Assembly (NCBI GenBank): GCA_905220665.1
Contig: CAJNAR010000159.1
Location: 310,001 to 374,000, forward strand
DNA from: Albugo candida
Lineage: Eukaryota > Oomycota > Peronosporomycetes > Albuginales > Albuginaceae
Length of the DNA: 64,000 nucleotides
Direction of reading: 5' to 3'
Below the pieces are notes generated by a model that saw only the letters and a list, made by a program, of their open reading frames with translations, did not search any database and had not been told where the DNA came from. Below, piece after piece: positions 1-11,269 of this stretch (its first letter is position 1; each line of letters begins with the position of its first letter). Both the position numbers and the translations under genes were made by a program.

Positions 1-701
1 CACAATTTCTAGGCATGCAGGCCCTCTTTGCCTTTGCCAATGCCACCAGCCATGCTGCCTTTGCTGCCGATGCGCTCTGTGCAAACCGCATGAACGTGGG
101 ACCTGGTGGCAAACAACATCTGATGCGACAAACGACTTGGGGAAAAGGAATTTACCGGGAATTGGTTTTTCCAGAAGGTCATGCAATTGAAGAACTTCTT
201 GGTAAGACAAAGGGTATCAAACTTGTTCTTGGAGAGCGAGGACTTTGGCGTGCAAGCCTTAAACTTGAATGTCGCATGAAATGTTCTCCATCCAAACCGG
301 ACTGCTGTGCCAAAAAAATCATGGCAAATAAGCCGGACTTTGTTCGCCGCCAGATATGCATGTTAGAAGAGCTTTTTGTTGGCGCCGGCCACATGGTAAT
401 ATTTTATCCAAAATTTTATTGTGAACTCAGCTTCAGTGAGAACATTTGGGGCTCTGCCAAGCGGTACGCACGAAAACACTGCAACTATTCATGAACTGGA
501 CTAAAGGACATGGTGTCAAAATCATTAAATTCGGTCAGTATGACCGAGATAAGGAACTACTATCGAAAATATCAGCGGTATATGGATGTTTACCGCAAAG
601 GGTTAAGTGGTAAAGCTGCGGAATATGCCGTCAAAAAGTACCGTTCTCACCGACGCGTACCAAATTCAATCCTGATGGACATGAACTGCCTCACGGCTTA
701 A
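1..701 (+). pseudogene. DDE transposase, C-terminal half, frameshifted
   Basis: Two adjoining reading frames (15-494 and 510-701) encode the C-terminal half of a fungal/oomycete-type DDE transposase. Visible landmarks are the second catalytic block (AFANATSHAAFA, where copy B has FDNATGHSAFA), a cysteine-bearing stretch (KPDCCAKKI), the third block (CELSFSENIWGSAKRY, holding the Glu) and the C-terminal signature YMDVYRKGLSGK...KYRSHRRVPNS. The second catalytic Asp has become Ala and the frame breaks near 500, so the enzyme should be dead. The D...DN...E layout resembles IS630/Tc1-type transposases, but I do not assign a superfamily firmly. Confidence 0.7.
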
Positions 702-1061
702 TACTACATTAACGGGACCATACTTTCGAAAATTCTTTTATAATTAATAACTTGTCAAACATGCTTCATAAAACGATCGGTCCCAACAGTATTACGTACG
801 AAAGGTTTTAGTGTATAATCATTGATTTTCCGGCGGCCAAATATCGCTCGTCCCATAGGAAATGGCCGAAATTGGCCGAATTTCAGATCCCAACTATTCC
901 ATCAACAATGAAGTTACGAACAGTTGGCCTTTAATATCTTTATGCGTACGTAGTCTATGTACTTTAAGATAATGGAATTCTTTTTGTTACATTGAATCTT
1001 TTTATGGAGAGAAAAAATTCTTGTCTACCGATTAAACGCGCTGGCGATAAGTGTCTTGCAC
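1..1061 (+). mobile_element. DDE DNA transposon, copy A (3' part)
   Basis: The window opens inside a DNA transposon whose 5' part lies outside. It contains the C-terminal half of a transposase (15-701) and a 3' non-coding stretch (702-1061) resembling the 3' end of copy B (8387-10978): both have a GGCGGCCAAAT block followed by an AT-rich segment. It ends at about 1061 in a sequence like copy B's terminal inverted repeat (GTGTCTTGCAC here, GTGACATGCAC in copy B). The right boundary is inferred from that resemblance. No target duplication can be tested because the left end is missing. Confidence 0.6.
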
Positions 1062-3734
1062 TGTAACACTATGCCACATGCATACCTATACCGTCGGACC
1101 CTGCCACGTCATGGTAGCAATTGGCCAATTGGAGGTTGATTTTAGATTCAGACACCTCTCTCCCACTGCAACTCCTGCCAATCAGTAGGTGGCAATGGGT
1201 GTGGATGACGCAGCTGTGTCATCCACTTCAAAACCGGTTAGAGCAGCTAGTGCATAGAGTCGTCGGCAAAGTTAAGTCGGTATTTTGAAGGGGCAAGCGG
1301 GAGATCCGAAAGGATAAATCCATGCAGAAGGCAAAAATGATCGTACGTTGCAATGCTGAAATCTCTGACACCTGATCTTAAGTAACTTAAAAATCTTTCG
1401 AAACGGACGACCAAGTTGACATGTATGGTTTGCATAATTGTCAGCAGCAGAACCTTTGATGCTATCAAGCACAAATTCTCCATTGTTGTTGAAACGGACC
1501 AGAGTTGGTCACCCGCGCAATTACTGCAATCTTTTGCTCGATATCATCGGAATCCGATCCGGAAGGAGATCAAGGTTGAAGACGAAATTGGCCAGTTGGC
1601 TAGAATGCCTGGAGGCAATTTACGACTATTCGTAACAAGTGAGAAATTCTGCCAGAAGCTGGCCTATAAAAAGGTTTTTTTCCGGATAGGTATGCGCTAT
1701 TCATGGCTACGATATCCTCGACTCAATAATTCTTGAATATTTTCGGAATCGGACCGGAATTATCTACATCCAAAACACTGTATCGTTTTGGCTGCGATGT
1801 TCTGTACGAGAATTCTCGCTAAGCACTTGATCTGAAAGACTCGTTTTGTCTTTTTTGGCGGGTATTTTTTTTCTCTATCTCCTGTTCAGAGGCTTTGATG
1901 GTGGCTGGAAAATTAGTGAACAAATATGCTTCAGATGGAGGTACTCTTTGGCTCGTGGAAATGGGGCTCGTTACCAGCTGAGCGACTGAGGATGAATAAA
2001 TACAGTCCATGCTGCTTACTACTGCTGGTGAACAACCTGAAATTTCCTTAAATTTTGTCTCAACGAGCGATGAAAACCCAATTCATTTCCTACATCTAAA
2101 TCAGAACTGGTGCCGAAGAAGTGCACAAAAAGGCAAAAAAGTCAACTCAAGAATAGCAAAAAGCAAAAAGCAAAAAAAAGTCATTCGAAATCAAGCACCG
2201 CCCAAGGTCAACCCATATGCAGATCAAACATTCTGTCCTCCGACATCTTCTAAGAAAAAAATCGGCAGGTCTACATCCTTTTGTCGAATTTTTCAGGCTG
2301 GTTTACAAGGATTTCAGGTATGTTTCACTTCCTCATAACGGTGATCATCTGGGGTACATTGTAAAATCAGTAAAATAATTTCAAGTTCAGGGATGTGTTT
2401 TTTTTTTGGAAATTCCCTACTTCCTTTTCGACTATCCGATAATAGAGAAGCAATCGAAGAGGAGGCAAACCGTATTTTGGAAAAACTTCGTGTTTTATCT
2501 CATCAGGGAATAGAATGGGAGCGCATGAGAGCTTGTCCAGGTATAATCAGAACTTCAAGTTCGAAAATAAGATGAAGAACATGGAGAAATCATCTCTGCA
2601 TCTCTTTCGCCCAGCGGACTCGACATGTCATCAAGTTTCTTACTAAGAAGTTTTACTTTTAAGTGGACAAACGTTGGAGAATCCGGTCGGTACACCTAAA
2701 ATTCACCCATCACTGGGGTGATATCATGGGATATCAATCAAATTCTGCTGGGCCTACTTTGCGACCTATTACGCAAAGGCAAGCAACAGTCATCCAGTGA
2801 TCCAGTGATTCAGTCATTCAGTCGATCACGAAAAATCACTCATTCGAGAGGATGGAAACAAGTTGACACTCCGCATTGCTCTTTTTCATGACGATATAAT
2901 TTTGGGGAAGTTTTTTGTGGAGAATGACGGACCTAGAATATGTATCACGCCAACGACTATAGCAACGAGTTTGTTTTTGTGAATGACGCGACAGTATTAT
3001 CGTATTCCTTCAGTGAAGTAGAGGTGTAGCTTGAGATTGTTCAACATTCTTGCGAGGATTCAGGGGCCAACTTTTACTGGTCCAAACCAGTTTGCTCGCA
3101 CTCAGTCGACATCAAGTCTTCACCATTTTCTTTTTCGAAGATTGAAGTTCCTTTACCAATGGAATTGTGTAATACTTGAGAATCCACTTTAAGCAATCAC
3201 CAGTGGGTGATCTGACGTGAAATCGTTTTATGGTGGATTTCGTTAGTAGTTTCGTCGATCCGGAACTGTTGGTTAAAATTGCTAATACTACAAACTATGA
3301 ATCGATCACTTTTATGGTTCTACAACGCTTTTCAACATTCAGCAATATCTACATCGACGCTTACAGCCGATGCATAATCGATTTGTTTTGAATCGTAAGT
3401 ATGATCGAGCTTCGCCAGACGTTTAGCTAATCAAGTTGGCCTTCTTATACCTATTCGTACAAAAGGAGGTTTACAGGTTCTGAAACAATAATTCCAATTT
3501 TTACAGCGATTTTCACTCTATTCCAGCACAACTTCACGCAGCAATCGGACACTTACTGTCATGGAGTTCGTGAAAATTGAGAAGTGTTTTTTTATTTGAA
3601 AAGGTCCTTTGTTCGCAAACTTACTTCGAAGCCTTTCCTCTAGCACCATTGCTCCCGCAAGCCAGTGCTATGACGTTGTAAGAATACGTGTACTTACGCA
3701 AGGTATAGAATATTCAATCCGGACAATGACATGT
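1062..3734 (+). mobile_element. Decayed LINE (non-LTR retrotransposon), internally deleted
   Basis: A heavily mutated copy of the LINE family seen intact at 39565-46633. ORF1 remnants appear at 1416-1736, where ARMPGGNLRLFVTSEKFCQKL corresponds to SKMPGGNIRVMVTTADACQQL in the intact copy. A post-endonuclease ORF2 piece lies at 2393-2575 (AIEEEANRILEKLRVLS). A reverse transcriptase remnant around 2930-3130 reads as an FVNDATVLS-like version of FFADDSTLLS, and ORF2 C-terminal remnants run to about 3.7 kb. Most of the endonuclease and the N-terminal RT are missing. Direct CCAGTGATTCAGT-type repeats sit at about 2795-2830. Boundaries come from the neighbouring elements. Confidence 0.6.
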
Positions 3735-4032
3735 TGTGGTGGATAATGGCGGTTAGATAGAAGCCAATCGGATATGTCACGTATCTGTACATCATTATAT
3801 TATCGACAGTACGGTACAAGTAGACGTGTGGCACACATCAGTCTTGTTCATATCTATTGGACAATAAAACAATGGCTGTGGGCGAAACGTTTCTGAAGGC
3901 TTAGACTAACGAGTACAGTGAACTAAGGACCTATACATACTTTTGCTCCATATTGCTACGTAGCGTTTTCGGATTGTTCCAGCCCTCTGATGAAGGAAGG
4001 GCCTCGAGTAGTCTAATTCGGAGATCACCACA
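3735..4032 (+). repeat. 5' LTR of Ty3/gypsy element
   Basis: Starts TGTGGTGGATAATGGCGG and ends GGAGATCACCACA. It matches the two halves of the 3' LTR (8286-8386 and 10979-11169) through shared blocks such as GTGTGG, the TCTATTGGA segment, AGGCTTAGACTAAC and the CCTCGAGTAGTCTAATTCGG block near the end. Confidence 0.8.
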
Positions 4033-4950
4033 AAGATCTTTGGTATACAACTACGAAAATGTACCAGGAAAACAAGGAGAGAGAGGACCCTCGCGTCAGG
4101 AACGCCACGACCAAGGAGATGTCTCCAATAACCATTTTTCAGGCGGTATAAGCTCCGAGAATGACGAGCACTGACCGCAACTTCCTGGTGGAATGGAAAA
4201 GAGTGAGAATTGAGCACGAAAGACTGGTGAAAAGAAACGATGGCGTCAATGTCGCTTTAATAAGAAAACCTGTTGATCCCAGTGTGTTGGAATCGATGGT
4301 GGACTGGGTTTTTAATGTGGCTTCATAGGAGGATATCACGAAGGAGATGCTAATGACGTTTGTCAACAAACAGTGCGAGGATGGTGCTATGGATGGAAAC
4401 GCTGGAGCAATACCTCAAGTATTTGCAAATTTGAAGATGGATTTGGACTTTCCGATACCTATTCTCGATGCTTGAAGATGTTTCAAAAATTTAAGCGAAT
4501 GTCTAAACGAGCCGGTCTGTTGAGATATTTTGAAAAGAACCCTAAAGAATAGTGTAAATTGCTCGTCAATGCGGTTATACCTATGGATCTTCAGTTTGAA
4601 ATCCGTCAAATGATCAAGTTTGAAGTCGACGGCATGAGGTCAGATCCGAAGATGCTATTTAAACAATTGACGAAAAAGGCAGCACAGTTCGATCATTCTT
4701 ACTTGGCAAGAAACTTTCTCATCGCTGCAACTGGAGACCTCAAACCGATAGGTTGTGATGCTGAGAAAGTGAAACGACCAGTAGAGAAGTCGGCAAACCA
4801 GAAAAGCAAAGATCACACACATGCAAAAAATGCCTTGGGTAAAAATAGCGGTGCAACTGTGCGACAAACAAGCCTAGATGAAAACCGAAGCAGGGATGCT
4901 GGAATTGTGGTCAAGATCACTGGCTAAGTGAATGTCCAAGCTTAAGTGGA
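4033..4950 (+). pseudogene. gag of Ty3/gypsy element
   Basis: Broken reading frames between the 5' LTR and the protease/RT region. A zinc knuckle of the retroviral type (CX2CX4HX4C: CWNCGQDHWLSEC) is encoded at about 4897-4935. It lies in a different frame from the capsid-like ORF at 4559-4927, so at least one frameshift separates capsid from nucleocapsid. The order LTR, capsid, zinc knuckle is the standard Gag layout. No intact start can be named. Confidence 0.6.
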
Positions 4951-5639
4951 GCTAAGAAGAAAGAAGTGGCTGCAAAAAAGCGGACCGAATATTCTGCGAA
5001 ATGTTACCGCGTTTGAGTGACGCTGATGCAAAAAGTGGATGGCGTCGTTTGAAGTGGACAGTGGAAAAGTTACCACTATTCCTGCTTGACCAGATAACGG
5101 AGAAGATGATACCAAGAAATTACCGTATGGGAAATGTGGAAGTTTCCAAAGAGTGCTGCCAAAAGGTAAACATGCAGTTGTGTCTGCAGACTACAGTTGT
5201 CCGGTAAAGTTTTCGGATACGGATTGTTACATTGCTCAAGAGGCGTCGTGGGAAATCCTTCTGGAAAACTTTTGTTAAATGCGGTTGGTATAGACGTCGA
5301 AGAGCAGCTGATTTCTCTAGCTGAGAGCCAGAGTCAATGTGACAGGGATGGTGGACTTATGGAAGTTGAGGAGTGCTTGGCGGAGGACCGTAATACTGTA
5401 GAGGAACAAATAGCACAGGTGGTGACTGCCTATATTAAGACTGTCTGAGGGAAGAAAATTCGTGAGCCGTTGGTTGGTTTACTTTCGAATTATCAATGTT
5501 ATTTTGCGTCGGAATTGTTTGGCTCTACACCTGCGAAGATTGAGCCGCTGTCGTTACAGGTCGTGAAAGATGTACAAGTGGTTCGTGGATGATTTAGAAC
5601 GTATGCTTCCTTGAAGGTTCAAGTGATCAGGAACATGTG

Positions 5640-8306
5640 GGCAAGCTTCTTTCAGCAGATTTCATTTATAAAAACACCAGTTCGAGGTGGAATTCTCCCT
5701 TTTTTCCCGTAAAAAAACCTGGAAAAACGCAATAAAGAATGACCATAGACTATCGTGAGGTGAACAGGATGATTCAACCGAAGTGTGGTTCAATGTTTTA
5801 TTGGCGACAAAAACCGTTGTCTTGAAGAAAATGACCACGTTTGGAATTATGGACATGTTCTATGGTTTCTGGAAAATCCGTTACACGTGGACAGTTAAGA
5901 GATACTTTCTTTTGCTACCGATTGCAAAGTCTACACACCTAATCGTGTACCTCAAGGCGCAGTTGATTCTGCTTTGCATTTTCAAGCAGTTATGATCAAG
6001 TGCTTTGATGTATTTTTGGATAAACCAGTTCTCATTTGGATGAACGACCTGTTGTTGTTTGCACGAGATGAGGTCAGTTCTCTCAGGTATTAGAGGATGT
6101 TTTGAATATTGTTAAAAAAAAATACAAAGTGAAGATAAACCCGGGTAAAACCAGTCTGTTCTTGAAAGAAGCTCGTTTGTGTGGGAAGATTTATGATGGA
6201 GATGGAGTAAAGCAAGAACCTGAGAAGTTACAAGGTCTGTGGTACTTGAGAAGTCCGAATACAGTCGATGAAATGCAACAGTTTCTTTGTGGAATGAACT
6301 GGTTGCGAGGGTGGTAACCAGCAGAATTTATTTACAAGAATCTCATTCGCATTTTTGCTCCGGACCGAAACACAAAGAAGAACTCAGTTGGAAGACTCCA
6401 TCGGTGGAGCATGAAACTGGTGTCATTTGAATATGAGTCTTATCATATAGCACGAATTTTGAATGTATGGGCGGATACCCTTTCTCGCTGGCTAGAGGCA
6501 CCATATGAGCTCAAGTCGATAAGAAGGTTGATCAAAAATCCAACTTCCGTCTCCGAACAGTACTCTACTTTGTCAAGGATTTCATTACACTGTTTATCTG
6601 GTTCTTTAACTACCTTACTTATCCTATCATGAGCCCCTGACCGTGTGAATATCACTTAAGTCTGACTTCAAACCTAGGGAGGCAGATATATTCCAAACTT
6701 ATTGCTTGGGTGGGCTCAAACCGCTGCCCACACTGCCGGGGACAGAACTAACGACCTCCGACAGGGGGTCCGTGCGCTCAAGTGCTTAACCGATTGAGCT
6801 GGGGCTGACCCCTTTGAACAGTACTCTACTATTTAACCATTGGGAGCAGACAATATGCCCCTGCCAACGTATGAAAATATAGGGGAAATGCAGATGACAC
6901 ATTATGCCGGTGGAGTTGCCGGTTTGAAATTCTTCAAGTTGAAACAAGTTTGGGAGATAGAGGGGCTTATTTGGATCCACAATCAAGATGTAGAAGTCAT
7001 TATTCGACTACTGATTATGGACACCATGGTATTGCAGGACATCGTGGTTCAAAGGCTCTTTCATCCATGCTGGGAAGGATATTCTGGATACATCAGCTTC
7101 AAGCCAAGTGCGACGAATTTTTTAGGAAATGTACAATCGAGGAAGGAAAAATTATACCGTGGAGCACTGTACGTGGACACCACAAACGAAACGAACGATT
7201 ACATTTGGGATTACTGTTTTGTTGGTCCATCGTACAATGGTGAGCAATGGGTGCTGGGATTGAAAGACGCTTCCAGTCATTATTGTTTATTGCGTACTTG
7301 TGACAACCCGACTGCTGAACATGCTGCTTTGTACATGCTGGAATGGAATCGTTGTTTGGGATGCCAGAAATTTGGGTCAGCGATAGTGGAATTCAATTCA
7401 AAAACAAAGTGATCACTGAGCTCTCTCGTCTTACCGGATCTTCATGCGTATTGTCATTGGAAGAACGGAAGTGTAGAGCGCGTCAATAGAGATTTACTCC
7501 AGGTGCTGAGGGCTATGGTGACAGAAATGAAACTGGATATAAAGAAATGGCCGGATATTATCTCGAGTGCTATGGTAATATTGAACCATACTCCTTGTCA
7601 ATCGCTCGGTGGAAGAAGTGCTATCAAATGTTTTACAGTATTAAAGCCAGACACTCCAATTAATCGTGTTTTTTATTGATGATATGGCTACCCCGAGAGC
7701 AGTGGGAATACGTACATGTGATGAAGAGATGCAGATTTTGCACCAGTCACTTGTGAATATTCATCTGGAGATTGTTGATGAATTGGAGAGAAGACAACTC
7801 AAAAGTCAACTGGCTCAGAGAGGCGTGCAACCTGCGTTATTTACTGTTGGTGATATGGTTCTTTGGGCAGGAGTCGATATGAAACTGCATCCGAACAAAC
7901 TGAGGGTCAATTGGCTCGGCCCCTATCGAGTTGCAGAATGCAAGGAATATTCATGTGTGATCAAACACTTGTTCTAAGGTCGTGCAAATTAAGTCCATCA
8001 CAGTCGGTTGAAATTCTATCGCGACTCGGAGCTAGAGGCAACTGAAGACATCATGGCGCACGTATCGAACCAAGATTTGATGCTAAATGTGGAGTCGATC
8101 CGAGGTCATCACAAAGTGCACGGGAAATGGGAGTTACTGATCAAATGGCAGGGTCTCGAAGAGGTGGAGGCATCATGGGAGCCTTATGTATCTTTGAAGC
8201 GAGATGTACCTACTCTGATCACGAGATATTGTCAGAGTTGTGACTCAAAAGAGTTGAAGATACTGGATTCCCATTTTGGGAGCAGTGTGGTGGATAATGG
8301 CGGTTA
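5640..8306 (+). pseudogene. pol of Ty3/gypsy chromovirus (RT, RNase H, integrase, chromodomain)
   Basis: Degenerate pol in several frames. RT begins near TIDYREVNRMIQP (about 5738), with VPQGA at about 5950 and the active-site segment LIWMNDLLLFARD at about 6030-6070, where the usual double Asp is Asn-Asp. RNase H remnants lie at 6411-6560 (ILNVWADTLSRW). A SINE follows at 6570-6815, then an integrase HHCC-like segment (about 7010-7130), the integrase core (WDYCFVGPSYNGEQWVLG at about 7207) and a GPY/F-type segment (KLRVNWLGPYRV, about 7890). A chromodomain ends the protein (about 8070-8240: HGKWELLIKWQG, ASWEPYVSL), placing the element among the chromoviruses. The frame breaks repeatedly. 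Confidence 0.75.
6570..6815 (-). mobile_element. tRNA-derived SINE, 246 bp
   Basis: A 246-bp insertion flanked by a perfect 15-bp direct repeat, GAACAGTACTCTACT, at 6555-6569 and 6816-6830. Read on the minus strand, the head is tRNA-like: a box A-like segment (AGCTCAATCGGTTAAGCA) about 10 nt from the 5' end, then a box B-like segment (TTAGTTCTGTCCC) about 40 nt further on. The rest is unrelated body sequence. It interrupts the chromovirus pol between RNase H and integrase; the residues EQYST are encoded on both sides because of the duplication. The perfect repeats suggest it is younger than its host element. Confidence 0.8.
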
Positions 8307-8386
8307 AATGGCCAGGCAATCCTCCGTTGTATTATGGACAGTATGGTACACGTGGATGTGTGGTATACATCAGTCTAGTTCATACG
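8286..8386 (+). repeat. 3' LTR of Ty3/gypsy element, first part
   Basis: Begins TGTGGTGGATAATGGCGG like the 5' LTR and runs to CAGTCTAGTTCATA, where a DNA transposon starts. The 5' LTR continues from the same point without a break (TTCATATCTATTGG), which places the insertion point to within a few bases. Confidence 0.8.
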
Positions 8387-10978
8387 GTGCATGGCACTTA
8401 AAACCAGCAAACCCTGATTTGAATGGCCAATTTTTGGATCATAATACCCTATAATGTTGCCGCTGTTGATTGGCTAAAAGTACATCATGAGGCACGGATA
8501 TAATGTTGCCACTGCTGATTGGCTGAAAGTACATCATAAACAATCGTCCTTGCCCTGACCTAGCCTCAGTCGTCGCCACTAAGTACTTACTCACTTGAAA
8601 ACTCAACCATCAACCTGCATTCCGACAATATCGTACAAGTATGCCTCGCCTAACAAAGTTAATAAGGCAGATGCGGGAAATGAGAGAGGTCGAGCGCGCC
8701 AAAACCGATAACAGCTCAGGCATTCATATGTCTACTGATAGCAGTTCTGTAGAAGACCTGGATGTTTCGGAGGGCAATGATGACGAAAATCTCGACTTCG
8801 CATCTGTTTAAGAAAATATTGGAAGAGCCTATCAAGCAGCTGTTATAGTTCTACCGTTACCAGGATTAAACCATAACATATCAATCCAATATACAGGTGG
8901 CGCACCTCGAACTCAAAGACGGAAAAGAGCCGAGCTGAAGAAGGCTGCTGTTGGCTGTAATCTTTTGACCAAATACTTTGCTGTTGCAGGACTAATTTTG
9001 CAAGAAGCTGAGGTCACGGATGAGGGTGACAAAGATGATGACGACGAGGATGGTGCAGTCTGGACCAGGGAGAGGCTGACAAGCACCATTAACACATTTG
9101 CCACCTGAGCAAAGACTGGTAAAGCCGAGCAAAACCGGCGACTTGCAGTCTTTTCTTATCTTCAGCTGGTAAAATCTGGATATGCGCGAATAGCAGCTAG
9201 CACACTGATAGCGGAAGGTGCTGGGAGGGGTGTGTATTTTTGCGCTCTCTGCGTGCTTGGGCAACACTCTGTCTAGACGGCAAAGAATTGCCTTTGTCGC
9301 AGACGGGAAAACATGCAAAACGGCGAAGCTACCTACAGGATGAGGACTGCATTCTACCGTTTCAGGAGTATCTTCCAGCGAACAAGTTCAAGGTGGAAGT
9401 ATCAGCTCTGACAGAAAATGTCAACACAAACAACCTTCCGCAACTTGGATACGCCCCATCTCCCACAATCTCTGAAAGGACTGTGACACGCTGGCTCCAT
9501 TCACTGGACATCAAATACCGCACAGTGACTAAAGGAATACACATTGACGGCCATGAGCGGGAGGATGTCATTGCTTTCCGGCAACACTTCCTGGAGCGAA
9601 TGGCCGACCTTGAGGCGCGGATGCCGACTGTTGTTGGGAAGGAGGAAGTCGATGGTAACAATGATTCAAATTCAATCTCCTGGACCCCTGATGGCATTCG
9701 TCCACTCATCTTGGTAACTCATGATGAGAGAACTTTTGCCGCTCATGATGAACTCAAGCATCTTTGGTCGCCAGAAGGTGAACAACCATTACGAAAAAAG
9801 ACAGGGCAGGTCCATTCACGTCAGCGACTTCCTTTGCAACATCGTAGGCCGGATAGCACTTGATTAAGAAAAGGCTGCTCAGCATCCTGACCTACAAGCA
9901 GCATGACGGATGGTGGACATCGGAAAACCTGTGCAAACAAGTCTGTAACTTTGCTTTCCCAATCTTCGAAGCTCAATTTCCCGTCTGTCAAGCTCTTTTT
10001 GCCTTCGACAATGCAACTGGACACAGTGCATTCGCCCCTGATGCCCTTCGCGCCGGCGCAATGAACTTGTCAAGTGTAGTCAATCAGCCAAAGATGCCTG
10101 CAACAACGTAGGGACACGGAGTCTCTCAGGATTTGATTCTTCTTATGACCATCCTGATGAAACGCTCCGTGGTCAGGAAAAGGGACTGAGTTGTGCTGGA
10201 GGAACGTGGGTTGTAGGATGCTGGTCTGAAGGCGCGATGCAAAATATGTCCTGTGGATGGCGCAACCTGCTGCGCCAGAAAAATTATGGCCAATCAATCA
10301 GACTTCAAAGCACAAGTAGGAATGATGGAGGAGCTAATTGTTGCCGCTGGTCATCAAGTGATATTTTACCCAAAATTTCACTGCGAGATCAACTAAATCG
10401 AAAAGTTTTGGGCAGCCGCTAAGCTATACGCCAGAAAACACTGCGATTACACTTGGAAAAATTTACTGGTAACAGTTCTAGCTGCCTTGGCATCTGGTCC
10501 ACTGGACGAGATACGTCGACACTCACGAAAAGCTTTGCGATACATGGACGTTTATCAAAAAGGTCTCACCGGAAAAGAAGCAGAGTATGCGGTGAACAAG
10601 TACAAATCCCACCGACTTGTACCCAATTCTGTTTCGATGGATGTGGGTGTTATGACAAGATAAGTAGCACCTTTATTGACAGTTTCCTGCAAAACTAAAA
10701 TTTATTCTTCGAAACATAATATTATCCTGCGAAAAGTAATATTCGACAGAATAGTTTAGGCGGCCAAATTTTCTCCAACCCTAGGAAAATGCCAAAATTC
10801 AGACGACTTTGCACCGCTACTGCTCCAGTTGAGATAATAAAAATCCGAGACTTGTGAAGGGAAGCTTAGAGCATGCTCTTTGTTGCCAAAGGCTTCTTTT
10901 CTGTGTAATTTGTATTCTGGCCAAGCCTTAGCGATTCTTGCAGGGCCACTAAAGCTGCTGGCTTTAAGTGACATGCAC
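8387..10978 (+). mobile_element. DDE DNA transposon, copy B, inserted in the 3' LTR
   Basis: A 2.59-kb element with terminal inverted repeats: GTGCATGGCACTTAAAACC at 8387 and, on the opposite strand from 10978, GTGCATGTCACTTAAAGCC. It sits in the chromovirus 3' LTR at a TTCATA/TATCTATTGG junction. The simplest reading is a TA target duplication, but the junction allows 2-4 bp. It encodes a decayed transposase on the plus strand. Two TTGCCnCTGnTGATTGGCT-type direct repeats sit near the left end (about 8456-8535), in the likely promoter region. Confidence 0.8.
8641..10664 (+). pseudogene. DDE transposase, frameshifted
   Basis: The likely start is 8641 (MPRLTKLIRQMREM...), stopping early at 8811. 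The remainder is spread over frames at 9240-9863, 9860-10111, 10237-10422 and 10453-10664. Recognisable parts are a helix-turn-helix-like stretch (SERTVTRWLHSLDIKY), the first catalytic block (LVTHDERTFAAHDE), the second block (FAFDNATGHSAFAPDALRA, Asp retained), a PKFHCEIN block near the catalytic Glu, and the C-terminal signature RYMDVYQKGLTGKEAEYA with KYKSHRLVPNS. It belongs to the same family as copies A (window start) and C (23804). Multiple frameshifts make it non-functional. Confidence 0.7.
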
Positions 10979-11169
10979 TATATCTATTGGAGATTAAACC
11001 AGTGGCTGCGGGTGAACCCTCCTTTAGGCTTAGACTAACTAGTATAGTGAACTAAGACCTTGGAAAAATAATATACATACTTTTTGCTTTATATTGTTAC
11101 GTAGTGTTTCCGGATTATTTCAACCCTCTGATCAAGGGCCTCGAGTAGTCTAATTCGGAGACCACGACA
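10979..11169 (+). repeat. 3' LTR of Ty3/gypsy element, second part
   Basis: Resumes with TATATCTATTGGAGATTAAACC and follows the 5' LTR to its end, GGAGACCACGACA. Together with 8286-8386 it rebuilds one LTR of about 290 bp. Confidence 0.8.
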
Positions 11170-11269
11170 CGTGTACGTCTATCTATTAGGAGCATGTTCT
11201 TAGTATGTTCATTATGACTCTAACTGAAATGGTACCCGTACGATGCATTTTGTGGACATTTTTTTCTGA

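Larger units (their letters stand above)
3735..11169 (+). mobile_element. Ty3/gypsy chromovirus with two nested insertions
   Basis: LTRs of about 298 bp flank a gag-pol region ending in a chromodomain. The 5' LTR is 3735-4032. The 3' LTR starts at 8286 and resumes at 10979 after a 2.6 kb DNA transposon, ending at 11169. Both LTRs begin TGTGGTGGATAATGG and end CACNACA. The flanks are catgt (3730-3734) and cgtgt (11170-11174), a 4/5 match compatible with a 5-bp target duplication. A SINE (6570-6815) interrupts pol. Frameshifts and stops are scattered throughout, so the copy is non-autonomous. The LTRs differ at many positions, which implies an old insertion. Confidence 0.8.
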
